DNA of 64,000 nt from Cranoglanis bouderius (taxonomy: Eukaryota; Chordata; Actinopteri; Siluriformes; Cranoglanididae): NCBI GenBank assembly GCA_023630585.1, contig CM042547.1:4303768-4367767 (forward strand), in the 5' to 3' direction. Positions 51,624 through 61,835 of this stretch are shown piece after piece. Both the position numbers and the translations under genes were made by a program. The notes under the pieces are model-generated. The model was not told the origin of the DNA. It ran no database searches and saw only the letters and a program-made list of their open reading frames with translations. Each line of letters starts with the position of its first letter. Position 1 is the first letter of the stretch.

Positions 51624-54600
51624 TGGTGTAGTCGGTGTAACGTGAATTGAGATTGGTTATGGTGTTACCCTTAGGGAAACATCTATTTCACATTCATATC
51701 GTGTCTGTCTCCTCCCCCTCTCCCCCCATCGTGCTACATGTAGATCCTTTTATGGTTCCTTCACAGAAACAAGCACATAGCCTTTAATGGTTTGAGATTT
51801 AAGCTTTTTTCGAATAGCGTAGGTATATGCTATGTCTAGAGAATCTAAAGCTGTCCAGACAGCAGAGGCTTATGGGTGGTGCTCCCTAGACCTTTGACAA
51901 ATAGACCTTAATGATCTTAGGCTCCACCAAAAGGCAGAAAATCACTCAGGCTTTGACTGTGTATACCCAACGCATACACACACAAACCTCCCAGAGACTG
52001 GGGCAGCTAGCTTCTTGTTCAAAGAGTATCATTTAGTATCATAGCAGTCCACATTGAGGGCTTAGTGTAAATATTCTAAATGTTATTTAAAATCTCCACC
52101 CAGATTAAAGTGTTTACTGAATCCAGGGTGCTACCAAAACATCTCTCCAAAACACACTCTCTCTCTCTCTCTCTTTCTCTCTCTCCCACACTCTCTCTCT
52201 ATATCTCTGTGTTTCTGAAGGTGAAAGCCCCTCAACAGGGCAGTATATACTGGATAATGCTTGGTCCTTGGTCTGCGTGCAGGCCCATCCACAAATGTGC
52301 TGTTGCTTTCAGTCCACCGATCGACCACAGAGTAATTTTGCTCATCCTTCATTTTTTCACTGGCCTTTTTTTAACAAGATGTTCTTGATTTTCATAGGAA
52401 AGGCTTTTCACTTTCTTTGCTTGGAAGTTAGTTATTCCTCTTTACCGCAAATCATTAGCTATGTGGCTCTGAAAAGATCATGAGTCATAAAATGGTAATC
52501 CAATGCAGATGTGGGATCAATTAAATATGATACTGACATTTTGGGATTACAGAGCTCATGCACTTTCTGGGTTCAGCTGGTAAAACGGTTTCACTCTGTG
52601 ATTCTCTTTAAAGTTCATTTGTTATCAGTGGGTATCTGTGATAAGATACTTGGAGCTTAAATATTTTTAGTGCATTAGGCTCTTTCCCACTATGCTATGT
52701 TCTGGGGAGCAATTTGGTGCAAATTGGCTCAATTGTATTAAAGATATTTGGGAAATGCCCAGGGCAAGGTCTTCCACAGACATTCCACTCAAGCTTTTCA
52801 GTTTCTATGTCCTTCATTTTCTCTTCAATCTGGCCCAACTGACCTCAGAGCAAGGGTGATTACCATAGCATGAGGGAAGAAGGGAGGAAGGGAGTGTATG
52901 AGAAAAGGGATGAAATGTAGACAAAGTACATGAATGCAGAAGAAATGTAGAAAATCCGGATAATTTGAGGCAAAGAAATTGAGTAGAGAGCGCTAGACTG
53001 AAGCATTTTTAAGGATAGTGTAGAATAGTATAACTTTAATTAAAATTTATGACATTGTTTCATAAGGAATGTCAATAAACTATAAAGAAACTTATTAAAA
53101 AGAAATAATATTGAGTAAGGGGGCTAAAATTATTTTAAAAATAATAGTAATAATAATAATAAAGACAGAGTTGAAATTAAGTTTCAATAAAATACAATAA
53201 AACAAAGCCTGAAAATGAAAATAAAGCAAAAACAAAATTATAGGTAACTTCTTAGCATCCTGCAGTGTGAAGCCAGGCCCAACTTTTCCAGTGTTGCTGA
53301 AGTAATACTTGTTATTATATCATTTGTGAGGTGCCAAATGATCTAGTTTGTTTTTTCTTTTTTTCTTTTTTTTCTTTTCTTTTTTTTTTAAATTTATTTT
53401 TGTTTATTTGTACTAAGAGAAATGAATAACTTTCCAACAACAGATTAACAATTCCATCAAGAAAATGGTGATGTTGGTTGAGACTAAAATGCAAAGTTAC
53501 AGTATGTGCCAACTGCATAGCTTTGAAAATTGACTCCACGCTCAAAAAAAGGAAAGGTTGGACAATGAAAGTATTGGCACAGATGAAAAGGGAAATACAA
53601 GAGTGACAAACAAGAATGAGAGAGTTTGTTTCTCAGATTTGGATTGTTGATTAGTGATGCTACTTTAATTAGTTCCATTCATCACCGGTAGGGTTCCATT
53701 CAGTTTACACTTACACTGCATTACAGACTTTATCTGGAACTATGCTTTTGCCATTGGCCATCTGTATGGTAAGTTATATGGTTAGTGGTACTGGCTTAAG
53801 ATTTTCACCAATAGGACTTAGTGCATATGACATCACATCACAGAGACAAACACACTGTTGACATTATTGCCTATGTCATTATATCATTTCATTTTTCATT
53901 TTAGCACAACATTTTCACACGGATATAGGAAAAGAACTGGTTTGCATTGTAGGTTTGTTCCCATAGTATATGGGCCTCATAATAAATTGGTTGGTGAGTG
54001 TAAATTAGTAGGTGATCAGTGGTCTCAAAATTTGTTGTGGGTGTATGGGGTGATCTGGGTGAGTATGTGATTCCTGGACAGAATTTTTTCCTCAGTCTAG
54101 CCTTAAATGTGGCGACCATTTTACACTGAACTGATGACTTTTATAATCTAAAACAACTAAAACCATTTAGTTCAACTTGTGCTCTCTCTCGAGTTGAAAA
54201 CCAATGGTAGACCAGCACTGTCGCACTGCATGCACAAAAGAGTAGCACAAACATAGACTCAGTCAATATAAACTTCTCCAGCTGTGCTTTTGTTCTTGAA
54301 TTCCCCCATTTTCCCAGGCATTATGGAAATGCCTGTACTGACAGTACATTTTATATTATTCTTGTTCATACATAGAACATTAATGTACAGTATTTCTATG
54401 ATGCTGTATAATGCTATTGGCCATACAGTAGTAAATTTGCATCAATTTAATCTAACTGCGAGAAAAAAAACATTATCTCAATCTCAACATTTTGTATTTA
54501 CAAAAATGTTTACATTTCACTACTTTAATCTGAGTTAAAGAATTATGGGTAATTTGTATACTATTTCAGTTCACAGTAACGGACTGGACCTTTAAGTGCT

Positions 54601-55250
54601 CAGCAGACCTCAGATCTGATATAAAATGCAGCATCTCAGCATTTATATATGTCAAATATGAATCATTATGTCTCTATGTAAACTTGTCATATGGTTTTCA
54701 AGTGCTGTATGTGTAATACACTAGTGTGGAACTGGAGCTCTGGAGCATGTGTTTGGATACGGTCAGCGCTGATTACAGGACCCTATGGTCTGCAATAAAT
54801 CTCCCAGCAGTGCTTATTTAGGGAGAACTGGACCAGTTTGTTTTACTACATGACTAGAATAATGAAACACATTTGCTTCTGCTTCCCCTGTTGCTGACCA
54901 GTTCAGGAAATTCAAACAAAAATTAACCCCCAAGCAAAGCAGTGGTTGTTTGATTCAAGGTTTATGTTTCTATACGATGTGGTTGAGGTGTTTATTGGGA
55001 GATTCCTACCTAACCTGGGCTGAGCATTTAGTAATATAAATGTTAGTGGGCTAAAACTGCAGCATCTAACATATGCGATTTATATTACATCTGTGATTTG
55101 TGGGATTTGAAGGAAGGTTTATACAAAGTTTAGCTGCAGGAGAGAATTGTTTCTTACATATTTTTAAAGTTGTCAAAGATCATAATAAAGCTAGGAAATG
55201 CAACACCTGGTGTGCCTCAGTTTTAAATTGGCTTTTGTATTATTAGCATG
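51624..55250. other. Non-coding stretch
   Basis: A (CT)n-rich tract lies at 52156-52201 and T-rich/A-rich runs at 53340-53400. No host exon or mobile element was recognised. Confidence 0.35.
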
Positions 55251-55534
55251 CAGGTGCATCTCAAAAAAATTAGAATATCAGGGAAAAGTTTATTTTTTTC
55301 CGTAATTTAATTCAAAAATTGGAACTTTCATATATTCTAGATTCATTACCCATGAAGTGAAATATTTCAAGCCTTTTTTGTTTTAATCTTGATGATTGTG
55401 GCTTACACCTCATGGAAAGATAGATATTGGAAAAATCCAGTATCTCAAAAATATTAGAATAAAGAATTTATAATACAGCAATGTCGACCTGAGAAGACTC
55501 TAATCATCTAATTAACTCAAAACACCTTTTTTAC

Positions 55535-56108
55535 TCAGAACACCGTTGCTCAGTGGTCCAAAGTCCTCTTTTCAGATGAAAGTAAATTTTACATTTCATT
55601 TGGAAATCAAGGTCCCAGAGACTGGAGGAAGATGGAGAGGCACAGAATCCAAGTTTGAAGTCCAGTGTGAAGTTTCCACAGTCAGTGATGATTTGGGGTG
55701 CCATGTCATCTGCTGGTGTTGGTCCACTGTGTTTTCTCAAGTCGAGAGTCAATGCAGCGTCTACCAGGAGATTTTAGACACTTCATGCTTCCATCTTCTG
55801 ACAAGCTTTATGGAGATGCTGATTTCCATTTCCAGCAGGACTTGGCACCTGCTCACAGTGCCAAAACTACTAATAACTGGTTTGCTGACCATGGTGTTAC
55901 TGTGCTTGATTGTCCATCCATCTCACCTGACCTGAATTTTGTCAAGAGGAAGATGAGCGACACCAGACCCAACAATACAGATGAGCTGAAGGCTGCTATC
56001 AAAGCAACCTGGGCTTCCATAACACAGCAGTGCCACAGGCTGATTGCCTCCATGCCACGCCACATTGATGCAGTAATTCGTGCAAAAGGAGCCCCAACCA
56101 AGTATTGA
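55535..56108 (+). pseudogene. Tc1-type transposase (family G), C-terminal part, broken
   Basis: The N-terminal DNA-binding half is missing: the leader runs at about 55505-55535 straight into WSKVLFSDESKFYISFGNQG, the first catalytic Asp region. Stops and a shift follow. In the 55698-56108 frame there is DADFHFQQDLAPAHSAKTTN with the second catalytic Asp and VLDCPSISPDLNFVKRKMSD. Where relatives have PDLNPIENLWG, this copy reads PDLNFVKRKM, a deletion of about 20 bp that removes the third catalytic Glu. The tail ends at GAPTKY*. Confidence 0.9.
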
Positions 56109-56250
56109 GTGCATAAATTAACATACTTTTCAGAAGGTTGACATTTCTGCATTATAAATTGTTTATTCTAATATTTTGAGATACTGGATTTTTGATTTCC
56201 AAGCTGTAAGCCATAATCATTCAGATTAAAACAAAAAAAGGATTGAAATA

Positions 56251-57764
56251 CAACCCCAATTCCAAAAAAGTTGGGACGCTGTGTAAAATGTAAATAAAAA
56301 CAGAATGCAATAATTTGCATATCTCATAAACCCATATGTTATTCACAATAGAACATAGAAAACATATCAAATGTTTAAACTGAGGAAATGTACCATTTTA
56401 AGAAAAAAATAAGGTAATTTTGAATTTGATGGCCGTAGCACGTCTCAAAAAAGTTGGGACGGGGGAAACAAAAGGCTGTAAAAGTAAGTGTTACTAAAAT
56501 GAAACAGCTGGAGGTTAATTGGCAACAGGTCAGTAACATGATTAGGTAAAAAGAGTATCTTGGAGAGGCAGAGTCTCTCACAAGTAAAGATGGTCAGAGG
56601 TTCACCAATCTGCAAAAAACTGCGTCTACAAATTGTGGAACAATTTCAGAATAATGTTCCTCAACGTAAAATTGTGAAGACTATGAATATCTCATCATCT
56701 ACAGTACATAATATCATCAAAAGATTCCGAGAATCTGGAGAAATTGCAAGGGACAAGGGTGAAAATAAATATTGCATGCCTGTGATCTTTGGGCTCTCAG
56801 GCGGCACTGCATTAAAAACAAGCATCCTTTTGTAATGGAAATCACTGCATGGGCTCAGAAACACCTCCAGAACTCATTGTCTGTTAACACAGTTTACCGT
56901 GCCATCCACAAATGCAGGTTAAAGCTCTATCATGCAAAGAAGAAGCCATATGTGAACATGATCCAGAAACCCTGCAGTTTTCTCTGGGCCAAAGCTCATT
57001 TAAAATGGACTGAGGCAAACTGGAAAACTGTTCTGTGGTCAGACAAATTGAAATTTCAAATCCTTTTTGGAAACCATGGATGCCACGTCCTCTGGACTAA
57101 ACAGGAGAGGGACCATCTGGCTTGTTATCAGCGCTCAGTTCAAAAGCCTGCATGTCTGATGATACGGGGGTGCATTAGTGCCTAGGAAAGGGCAGCTTGC
57201 ACATCTGGAAAGGTACCATCAATGCTGAAAGGTGTATATACAGGTTTTAGAGCAACATATGCTTCCATCCAGATGACGTCTTTTTCAGGGAAGGCCTTGC
57301 ATATTTCAGCAAGACAATGCTAAACCACATACTGCATCTATTACAACAGCATGGCTTCATTGTAGAAGAGTCTTGGCGCATCATGAAATGAAAAATACGA
57401 CAAAGAAGACCCAGGACTGTTGAGCAGTTAGAATCCTGTATCAGACACAAATGGGACAACAGTCCTCTCCCAGAACTCCAGCAACTGGTCTCCTCAGTTC
57501 CCAGACATTTACGGACTGTTGTTAAAAGAAGAGGGGATGCTACACAGTGGTAAACATGGCCCTGTCCCAACTTTTTTGAGATGTGTTGCTGCCATCAAAT
57601 TCAAAATTACCTTATTTTTTCCTTAAAATGGTACATTTCCTCATTTTATATGTTTTCTATGTTCTATTGTGAATAAAATATGGGTTTATGAGATTTGCAA
57701 ATCATTGCATTCTGTTTTTATTTACATTTTACACAGCGTCCCAACTTTTTTGGAATTGGGGTTG
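56251..57764 (+). mobile_element. Nested Tc1/mariner-type element (family D)
   Basis: The left end CAACCCCAATTCCAAAAAAG and the right end CTTTTTTGGAATTGGGGTTG are perfect inverted repeats over at least 38 bp, extending through GTTGGGACGCTGTGTAAAATG. TA flanks both sides (56249-56250 and 57765-57766). The outer element's text resumes after it without loss. Length is 1514 bp. The inverted repeats are almost intact, so this is a later insertion. Confidence 0.95.
56590..57553 (+). pseudogene. Tc1/mariner-type transposase of the nested element, broken
   Basis: The start is the ATG of MVRGSPICKKLRLQIVEQF. The helix-turn-helix reads QRKIVKTMNISSSTVHNIIK and ends in KRFRESGEIARDKG; a frameshift at about 56760 follows. 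In the frame of 56772 the text gives NSLSVNTVYRAIHKCRLKLY and TVLWSDKLKFQILFGNHG with the first catalytic Asp. After a stop near 57183 the second Asp lies in FQQDNAKPHTASIT (about 57308). The text then jumps from the HCRRVL segment to the LAHHE segment, so the third catalytic residue is deleted. The tail ends near 57551 with a stop. Confidence 0.88.
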
Positions 57765-57881
57765 TATTTCACTTTATGTGTAATGAATCTAGAATATATT
57801 AAAGTTCCACTTTTTTAATTAAATTATGGGGGAAAAAATGAACTTTTCCACGATATTCAAATTTTTTGAGATGCACCTGTA

Positions 57882-58084
57882 TATACTTCCAATCATCATT
57901 ACTGCCGTGGTGTTTTGCATCTCTCCATGTCAACAGCACTGACATTTGTAATAAAAATGACAGCAACAAAGTCCAGCTGTAGAAAAAGAAACGAGAATAA
58001 AAAGACTGCTATAGAAAAGCTTGGAAAACTACAGAGTTTTTCTCATTAAGAACTCTGAAGCAGGACAGTGATTTAGGAAAACCT
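57882..58084. other. Short non-coding spacer between the nested Tc1 and the LTR element
   Basis: Nothing recognised. It ends at the target duplication of the LTR element. Confidence 0.4.
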
Positions 58085-58089
58085 CATAT

Positions 58090-58692
58090 TGTTAGAGTTT
58101 CCTTTCGTTCTCCGAGTCGATCGCTAGATGAGCGGCGGACTCGAACACTTCCGCATTCCACTGCGCGCTTTCCAGCGCTATTCAAAAACTCTCCGATGGA
58201 CATGTCATTCATAGACTCACGTGTTGTTTACCTCTTCTATGTGCTTTTTGTTTTCGTTCACGTCATGTCTCTGCCTCCTGTGTTTCCCCATGTGCTCATG
58301 TTTTGATTTGTGTCATGTCTCCGCCTCCTTAATTCTCATTGGTTCATGTTATTTCATTGATTCATTGGTTTCAGGTGTGTATGATTTGTGTGTGTTTAAA
58401 TACGCCACTCCGTTTCCGCTTCGGCGTGGAGTATTAGTTTATCATAGTATTGTTAATCATAGTTTAGTTTATCATAGTTTGGTTTGTTAGAGTTTAGATG
58501 TGTTTAACCGTGCGCTTTGTTCCGGTGATTCCCAGATCACTACTCTTGTTTAGTACAGCCTGGATTATAGTTTGTTTTGGTTCGTGGTATGGATTCTTAT
58601 ATTTGGAATAAACTTTTTTGCATTTACTGACGTCTCCCCAGCGCGTGCATCCTGACTCCCTCTTCCGTCCAACACGTCTGTGTTACGTAACA
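58090..58692 (+). repeat. 5' LTR (603 bp)
   Basis: It begins TGTTAGAGTTTCC and ends TGTTACGTAACA. A TATA-like TTTAAATA lies at 58395-58402 and AATAAA at 58607-58612. Two ATCATAGTTTAGTTT-type units lie near 58450-58485; the 3' LTR has one more, explaining the 16-bp length difference. Confidence 0.93.
58395..58402 (+). promoter_or_regulatory. TATA-like box of the 5' LTR
   Basis: TTTAAATA in the middle of the LTR, conserved at about 61517-61525 in the 3' LTR. It fits a U3/R start of transcription some 30 bp downstream; inferred from position. Confidence 0.55.
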
Positions 58693-58708
58693 GAATACTC
58701 CGCCTAAA

Positions 58709-61249
58709 ATGGATGCAGCGGGGAAATCTTGGGCCGGCCACACTGAATTTTTCGTTCCTCCCTTCGATTCAGTGTCCTTTGAACAATGGACGTTTATTAT
58801 TATCCCGTAGGCATATGATGGCTTCTCCATGTGGCCTCAATGTTTTTTATGGAAGGCCCAAATGTATTTTCTTACTGTAAAGGATCCCTTGCCCACCGAA
58901 GAACAGTGGTTAAGGTTCCTCCTGTCCCGCCTGGTCAGTTCTGCCCGTCAGTGGGCGGAGCTTCACCTTGCCAGTGGGTCCACCAGGATCTCTTCGGTTT
59001 CCGGCTTTGTGGATCTACTGGTTCAGGTATTTGGCAGCCCAGAATTCATGCCCGACCTCAGGACATTCTTGGGGAAGGACCGTCTGGGCCATCAGTCCAG
59101 CCAGTCATTCCTGGAGTACTACGAGAGGAACCAGGCTAATATGGCGGCCTGCACCTCTCAACCCTGGACCCAGGAATGCGCTACCAAGGGCTGCACCCGG
59201 CAGGCCAGTCTACAGTGCCCCACCTGTAAAAATCAGGGAACTAAGAGCTATTACTTTTGCTCCCAGGACTGCTTTAAGGACAGCTGGCGAGCACACAAAC
59301 GGCTCCACAGGCGGGCAACCCCAGAGCTCCAGCCGGAGGCCCAGCAGAAGGTCTCCACAGCGGAGCTCCCCCTGGAGGTTAACGTGGTGGCCTCCAGCCC
59401 CGAGCTCCAGCCGGAGGCCCAGCAGAAGGTCTCCACAGCGGAGCTGCTCAAGGAGGTTAACGTGGCGACCTCCAGCCCCGAGCTCCAGCCTGAGGCCCAG
59501 CAGAAGGTCTCCACAGTGGAGCTGCCTCTGGAGCTTAACAAGGCGACCTCCAGCCCCAAGCAGCAGTCAGAGATTCAAGAGGAAACCTCCTCTCCTGGCC
59601 TGCTTACACTGGAGGTCCATGAGAAGACCTCCGCCCAAGCCGTGTTCTCGTCAGAGGTTCGAGAAGAAACCTCCACTCATGCCCTGTCCATGTCTGAGGT
59701 CCATGGGATGACCTCTTCTCAAGCTAGTCCATGTACAAGTCCATGTCCAGGTGCCTGCTCCAATCCCAGTCCATGTCCATGTCCATGTCCAGGTTCCTGC
59801 CCTAATCCTAGTCCATGTCTAAGTCCATGTCCAGGTTCCTGCCCTAATTCTAATCCATGTCCAAATCCATGTCCAGATTTTTGCCCTATTCCAAGGCCAA
59901 TCTCTGAGCCAGTTCTCAGGCAGGTTCCCCGTCAGGTTCCCAATCCTGCTCACAATCCTGCTCCCAATCCTGCTCCCAGTCAGGTTCCCAGTCCTGTTTC
60001 CAGTCCTGCTCCCATTCCCAGTTCCAGTCCAGTTCCTCATCCAGTTCCTCATCCAGTTCCTAGTCCAAGTCCAGGTTCCGACCCAGTTCCTAGTTCAGTT
60101 CCAAGTCCAGTTCCTGATTTCGTAGCTAGCTACATAGGTTTAGTTTCTGGATATGTGTTTGCTCTCCTTCTCAGTTCGGAGGCTGATTTGACTCCCAGCT
60201 CTGCTTCCAACCCAGCTCACTCCTCTGTATCCTCCTCTGTATCCTCCTCTGTCTCCTCCTCTGTCTCCAATTTAATTTCCAATGCTGTTTCCAACCAAGT
60301 TTTTGATTTTGTCTATGGTTTTCGGTCTAACCGAATTCTCTGTTCTGTTTCCAAGTCTGTCTCAAAGTCTGTTTCCAGGTCTTTCTCACAGTCTGTCTCG
60401 AAATCTGTTTCCAAGTCTGTCTCGAAGTCTGTTTCCAGGTCCTTCTCGAAATCTGTTTCCAAGTCCGTCTTGAAGTCTGTTACCAAGTCCCTCTCGAAGT
60501 CTGTTACCAAGTCCCTCTCGAAGTCTGTTTCCAAGTCCCTCTCGAAGTCTGTTTCCAAGTCCCTCTCGAAGTCTGTTTCCAAGTCTGTCTCTGATCCGGG
60601 TGCCAAAGCTGTTCCTGATCCGGGTGCCAAAGCTGTTCCTGATCCAGGTGCCAAAGCTGATTCCGATCCTGGGTCCAGAGCTGACTCCGATCCTGCTTCC
60701 AGGTCAAGCTTCAGGTCAAGCTTCAGGTCAAGCTCCAGGTCACGCGCAGCTCCGAGATCCAGGCCCAGCACCAGGTCACGCGCAGCTCCGAGATCCAGGC
60801 CCAGTACCAGGTCAAGCATCACTCCGAGCTCCAGGCCCAGTACCAGGTCAAGCATCACTCCGAGCTCCAAGTCAAGCACCAGGTCAAGCATCACTCCGAG
60901 CTCCAAGTCAAGCACCAGGTCAAGCATCACTCCGAGCTTCAAGTCAAGCACCAGGACAAGCATCACTCCGAGCTCCAAGTCAAGCACCAGGTCAAGCATC
61001 ACTCCAAGTTCTCGTCCAAGTTCTCGTCCAAGTTCTCGTCCAAGGCCGAAGGGACAGCCCGACACGCTCTGCTCTGGCCTCAGGACACTGGACATCGCCA
61101 GCCTCGGGTCCTGGGGGGCAGATGTTATGATCCTGCCCAGGGGCCCGGGTCCGCCAGAACGGTCAGAACTTTCGGCACTTCGGGAGAAGCGCCTTTGGAG
61201 GGGGGGGGCTCTGTTAGAGTTTCCTTTTGTTCTCCGAGTCACTCGCTAG
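58709..61249 (+). CDS. Gag-like/METAP1-finger/repeat fusion protein of the LTR element
   Basis: The frame starts at the ATG 17 bp past the 5' LTR (MDAAGKSWAGHTEFF) and is open to 61249, inside the 3' LTR, but for one TAG at 58808-58810; without readthrough the first downstream ATG is at 58829, leaving 806 residues. Residues of that shorter form: about 18-100 Gag-like (QWLRFLLSRLVSSARQWAEL, LLVQVFGSPEF); 117-160 a C6H2 zinc finger (C117, C122, C130, C133, C144, C148, H156, H160) whose spacing is that of the N-terminal finger of METAP1, which binds ribosomes; about 164-290 13-residue repeats (PELQPEAQQKVST type); then Pro/Cys-rich, Ser/Val/Lys-rich (SVSKSVSK), DPGAKA and SSTRSSITPSSK repeats; and a PRGPGPP tail. 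There is no CCHC knuckle or protease. The finger may have replaced the Gag knuckle; that is inference. Confidence 0.8.
59317..59715 (+). repeat. Tandem 39-bp (13-residue) coding repeat, ordered as 78-bp pairs
   Basis: PELQPEAQQKVST alternates with AELPLEVNVVASS-type units three times, then decays into four or more degenerate units (PGLLTLEVHEKTS, THALSMSEVHGMTS). The best copies are nearly identical at the DNA level (CCCGAGCTCCAGCCGGAGGC). Confidence 0.9.
59725..61020 (+). repeat. Low-complexity coding minisatellites
   Basis: Successive simple arrays: TCCATGTCCAGG-type (Pro/Cys), CCAGTTCC-type (Pro/Val), GTCTGTTTCCAAG-type (SVSKS, 60340-60590), GATCCGGGTGCCAAAGCT (DPGAKA, 60594-60660) and about 54-bp TCAAGCATCACTCCGAGCTCC units (60790-61000). 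They account for the long open antisense frame at 60313-61242 as well. Confidence 0.9.
61197..61208 (+). promoter_or_regulatory. Polypurine tract of the LTR element
   Basis: GGAGGGGGGGGG followed by CTC and the 3' LTR. This is the usual start site of plus-strand DNA synthesis. The LTR-type remnant at 8.4 kb has the related GGAGGGCTC in the same place. Confidence 0.75.
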
Positions 61250-61830
61250 GCGAGCGGCGGACTCGAACACTTCCGCATTCCACTGCGTGCTTTCCAGCGC
61301 TATTCAAAAAGTCTCCGATGGACATGTCATTCATAAAGACTCACTTGTTGTTTACCTCTTCCATGTGCTTTTTGTTTTCGTTCACGTCATGTCTCCGCCT
61401 CCTGTGTTTCCCCATGTGCTCATGTTTTGATTTGTGTCATGTCTCCGCCTCCTTAATTCTCATTGGTTCATGTTATTTCATTGATTCATTGGTTTCAGGT
61501 GTGTATGATTTGTGTGTTTAAATACGCCACTCCGTTTCCGCTTCGGCGTGGAGTATTAGTTTATCATAGTACTGTTAATCATAGTTTAGTTTATCATAGT
61601 TTAGTTTATCATAGTTTAGTTTATTAGAGTTTAGATGTGTTTAACCGTGTGCTTTGTTCCGGTGATTCCCAGATCACTACTCTTGTTTAGTACAGCCTGG
61701 ATTATAGTTTGTTTTGGTTCGTGGTATGGATTCTTATATTTGGAATAAACTTTTCTGCATTTTGCTGACGTCTCCCCAGCACATGCATCCTGACTCCCTC
61801 TTCCGTCCAACACGTCTGTGTTACGTAACA
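61212..61830 (+). repeat. 3' LTR (619 bp)
   Basis: It has the same start and end as the 5' LTR and carries one extra 16-bp ATCATAGTTTAGTTT unit (about 61575-61620). AATAAA at 61744-61749 would serve as polyadenylation signal. Confidence 0.93.
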
Positions 61831-61835
61831 CATAT

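Larger units (their letters stand above)
55251..57879 (+). mobile_element. Tc1-type DNA transposon (family G), host of a nested element
   Basis: The left end CAGGTGCATCTCAAAAAAATT and the right end AATTTTTTGAGATGCACCTG are inverted repeats. The right flank is TA (57880-57881); the left flank has decayed to TG. The inner inverted part includes GATACTGGATTTTT against AAAAATCCAGTATCTC. A second Tc1-like element (56251-57764) sits within its right-hand part at a TA. Without it the outer copy would be about 1.1 kb, so it is itself internally deleted. Confidence 0.92.
58090..61830 (+). mobile_element. Complete LTR retrotransposon, non-autonomous, with METAP1-like finger
   Basis: The 5' LTR is 58090-58692 and the 3' LTR is 61212-61830. 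Both start TGTTAGAG and end GTTACGTAACA. The 5-bp target duplication CATAT is perfect (58085-58089 and 61831-61835). A polypurine tract (GGAGGGGGGGGG, 61197-61208) precedes the 3' LTR. The LTRs differ by only a few per cent by eye, so the insertion is recent. The only long frame is Gag-like with added repeats; no protease, reverse transcriptase, RNase H or integrase is present in the 2.5-kb interior, so it would need enzymes from another element. The Gag-like part suggests Ty3/Gypsy ancestry (inference). The GC content is well above the flanks. Confidence 0.93.

Noticed and set aside
58709..61249. Host gene encoding a METAP1 paralogue
   Set aside because: The frame lies between LTRs with a target duplication, lacks the peptidase domain and ends inside the 3' LTR, so it belongs to the retroelement.
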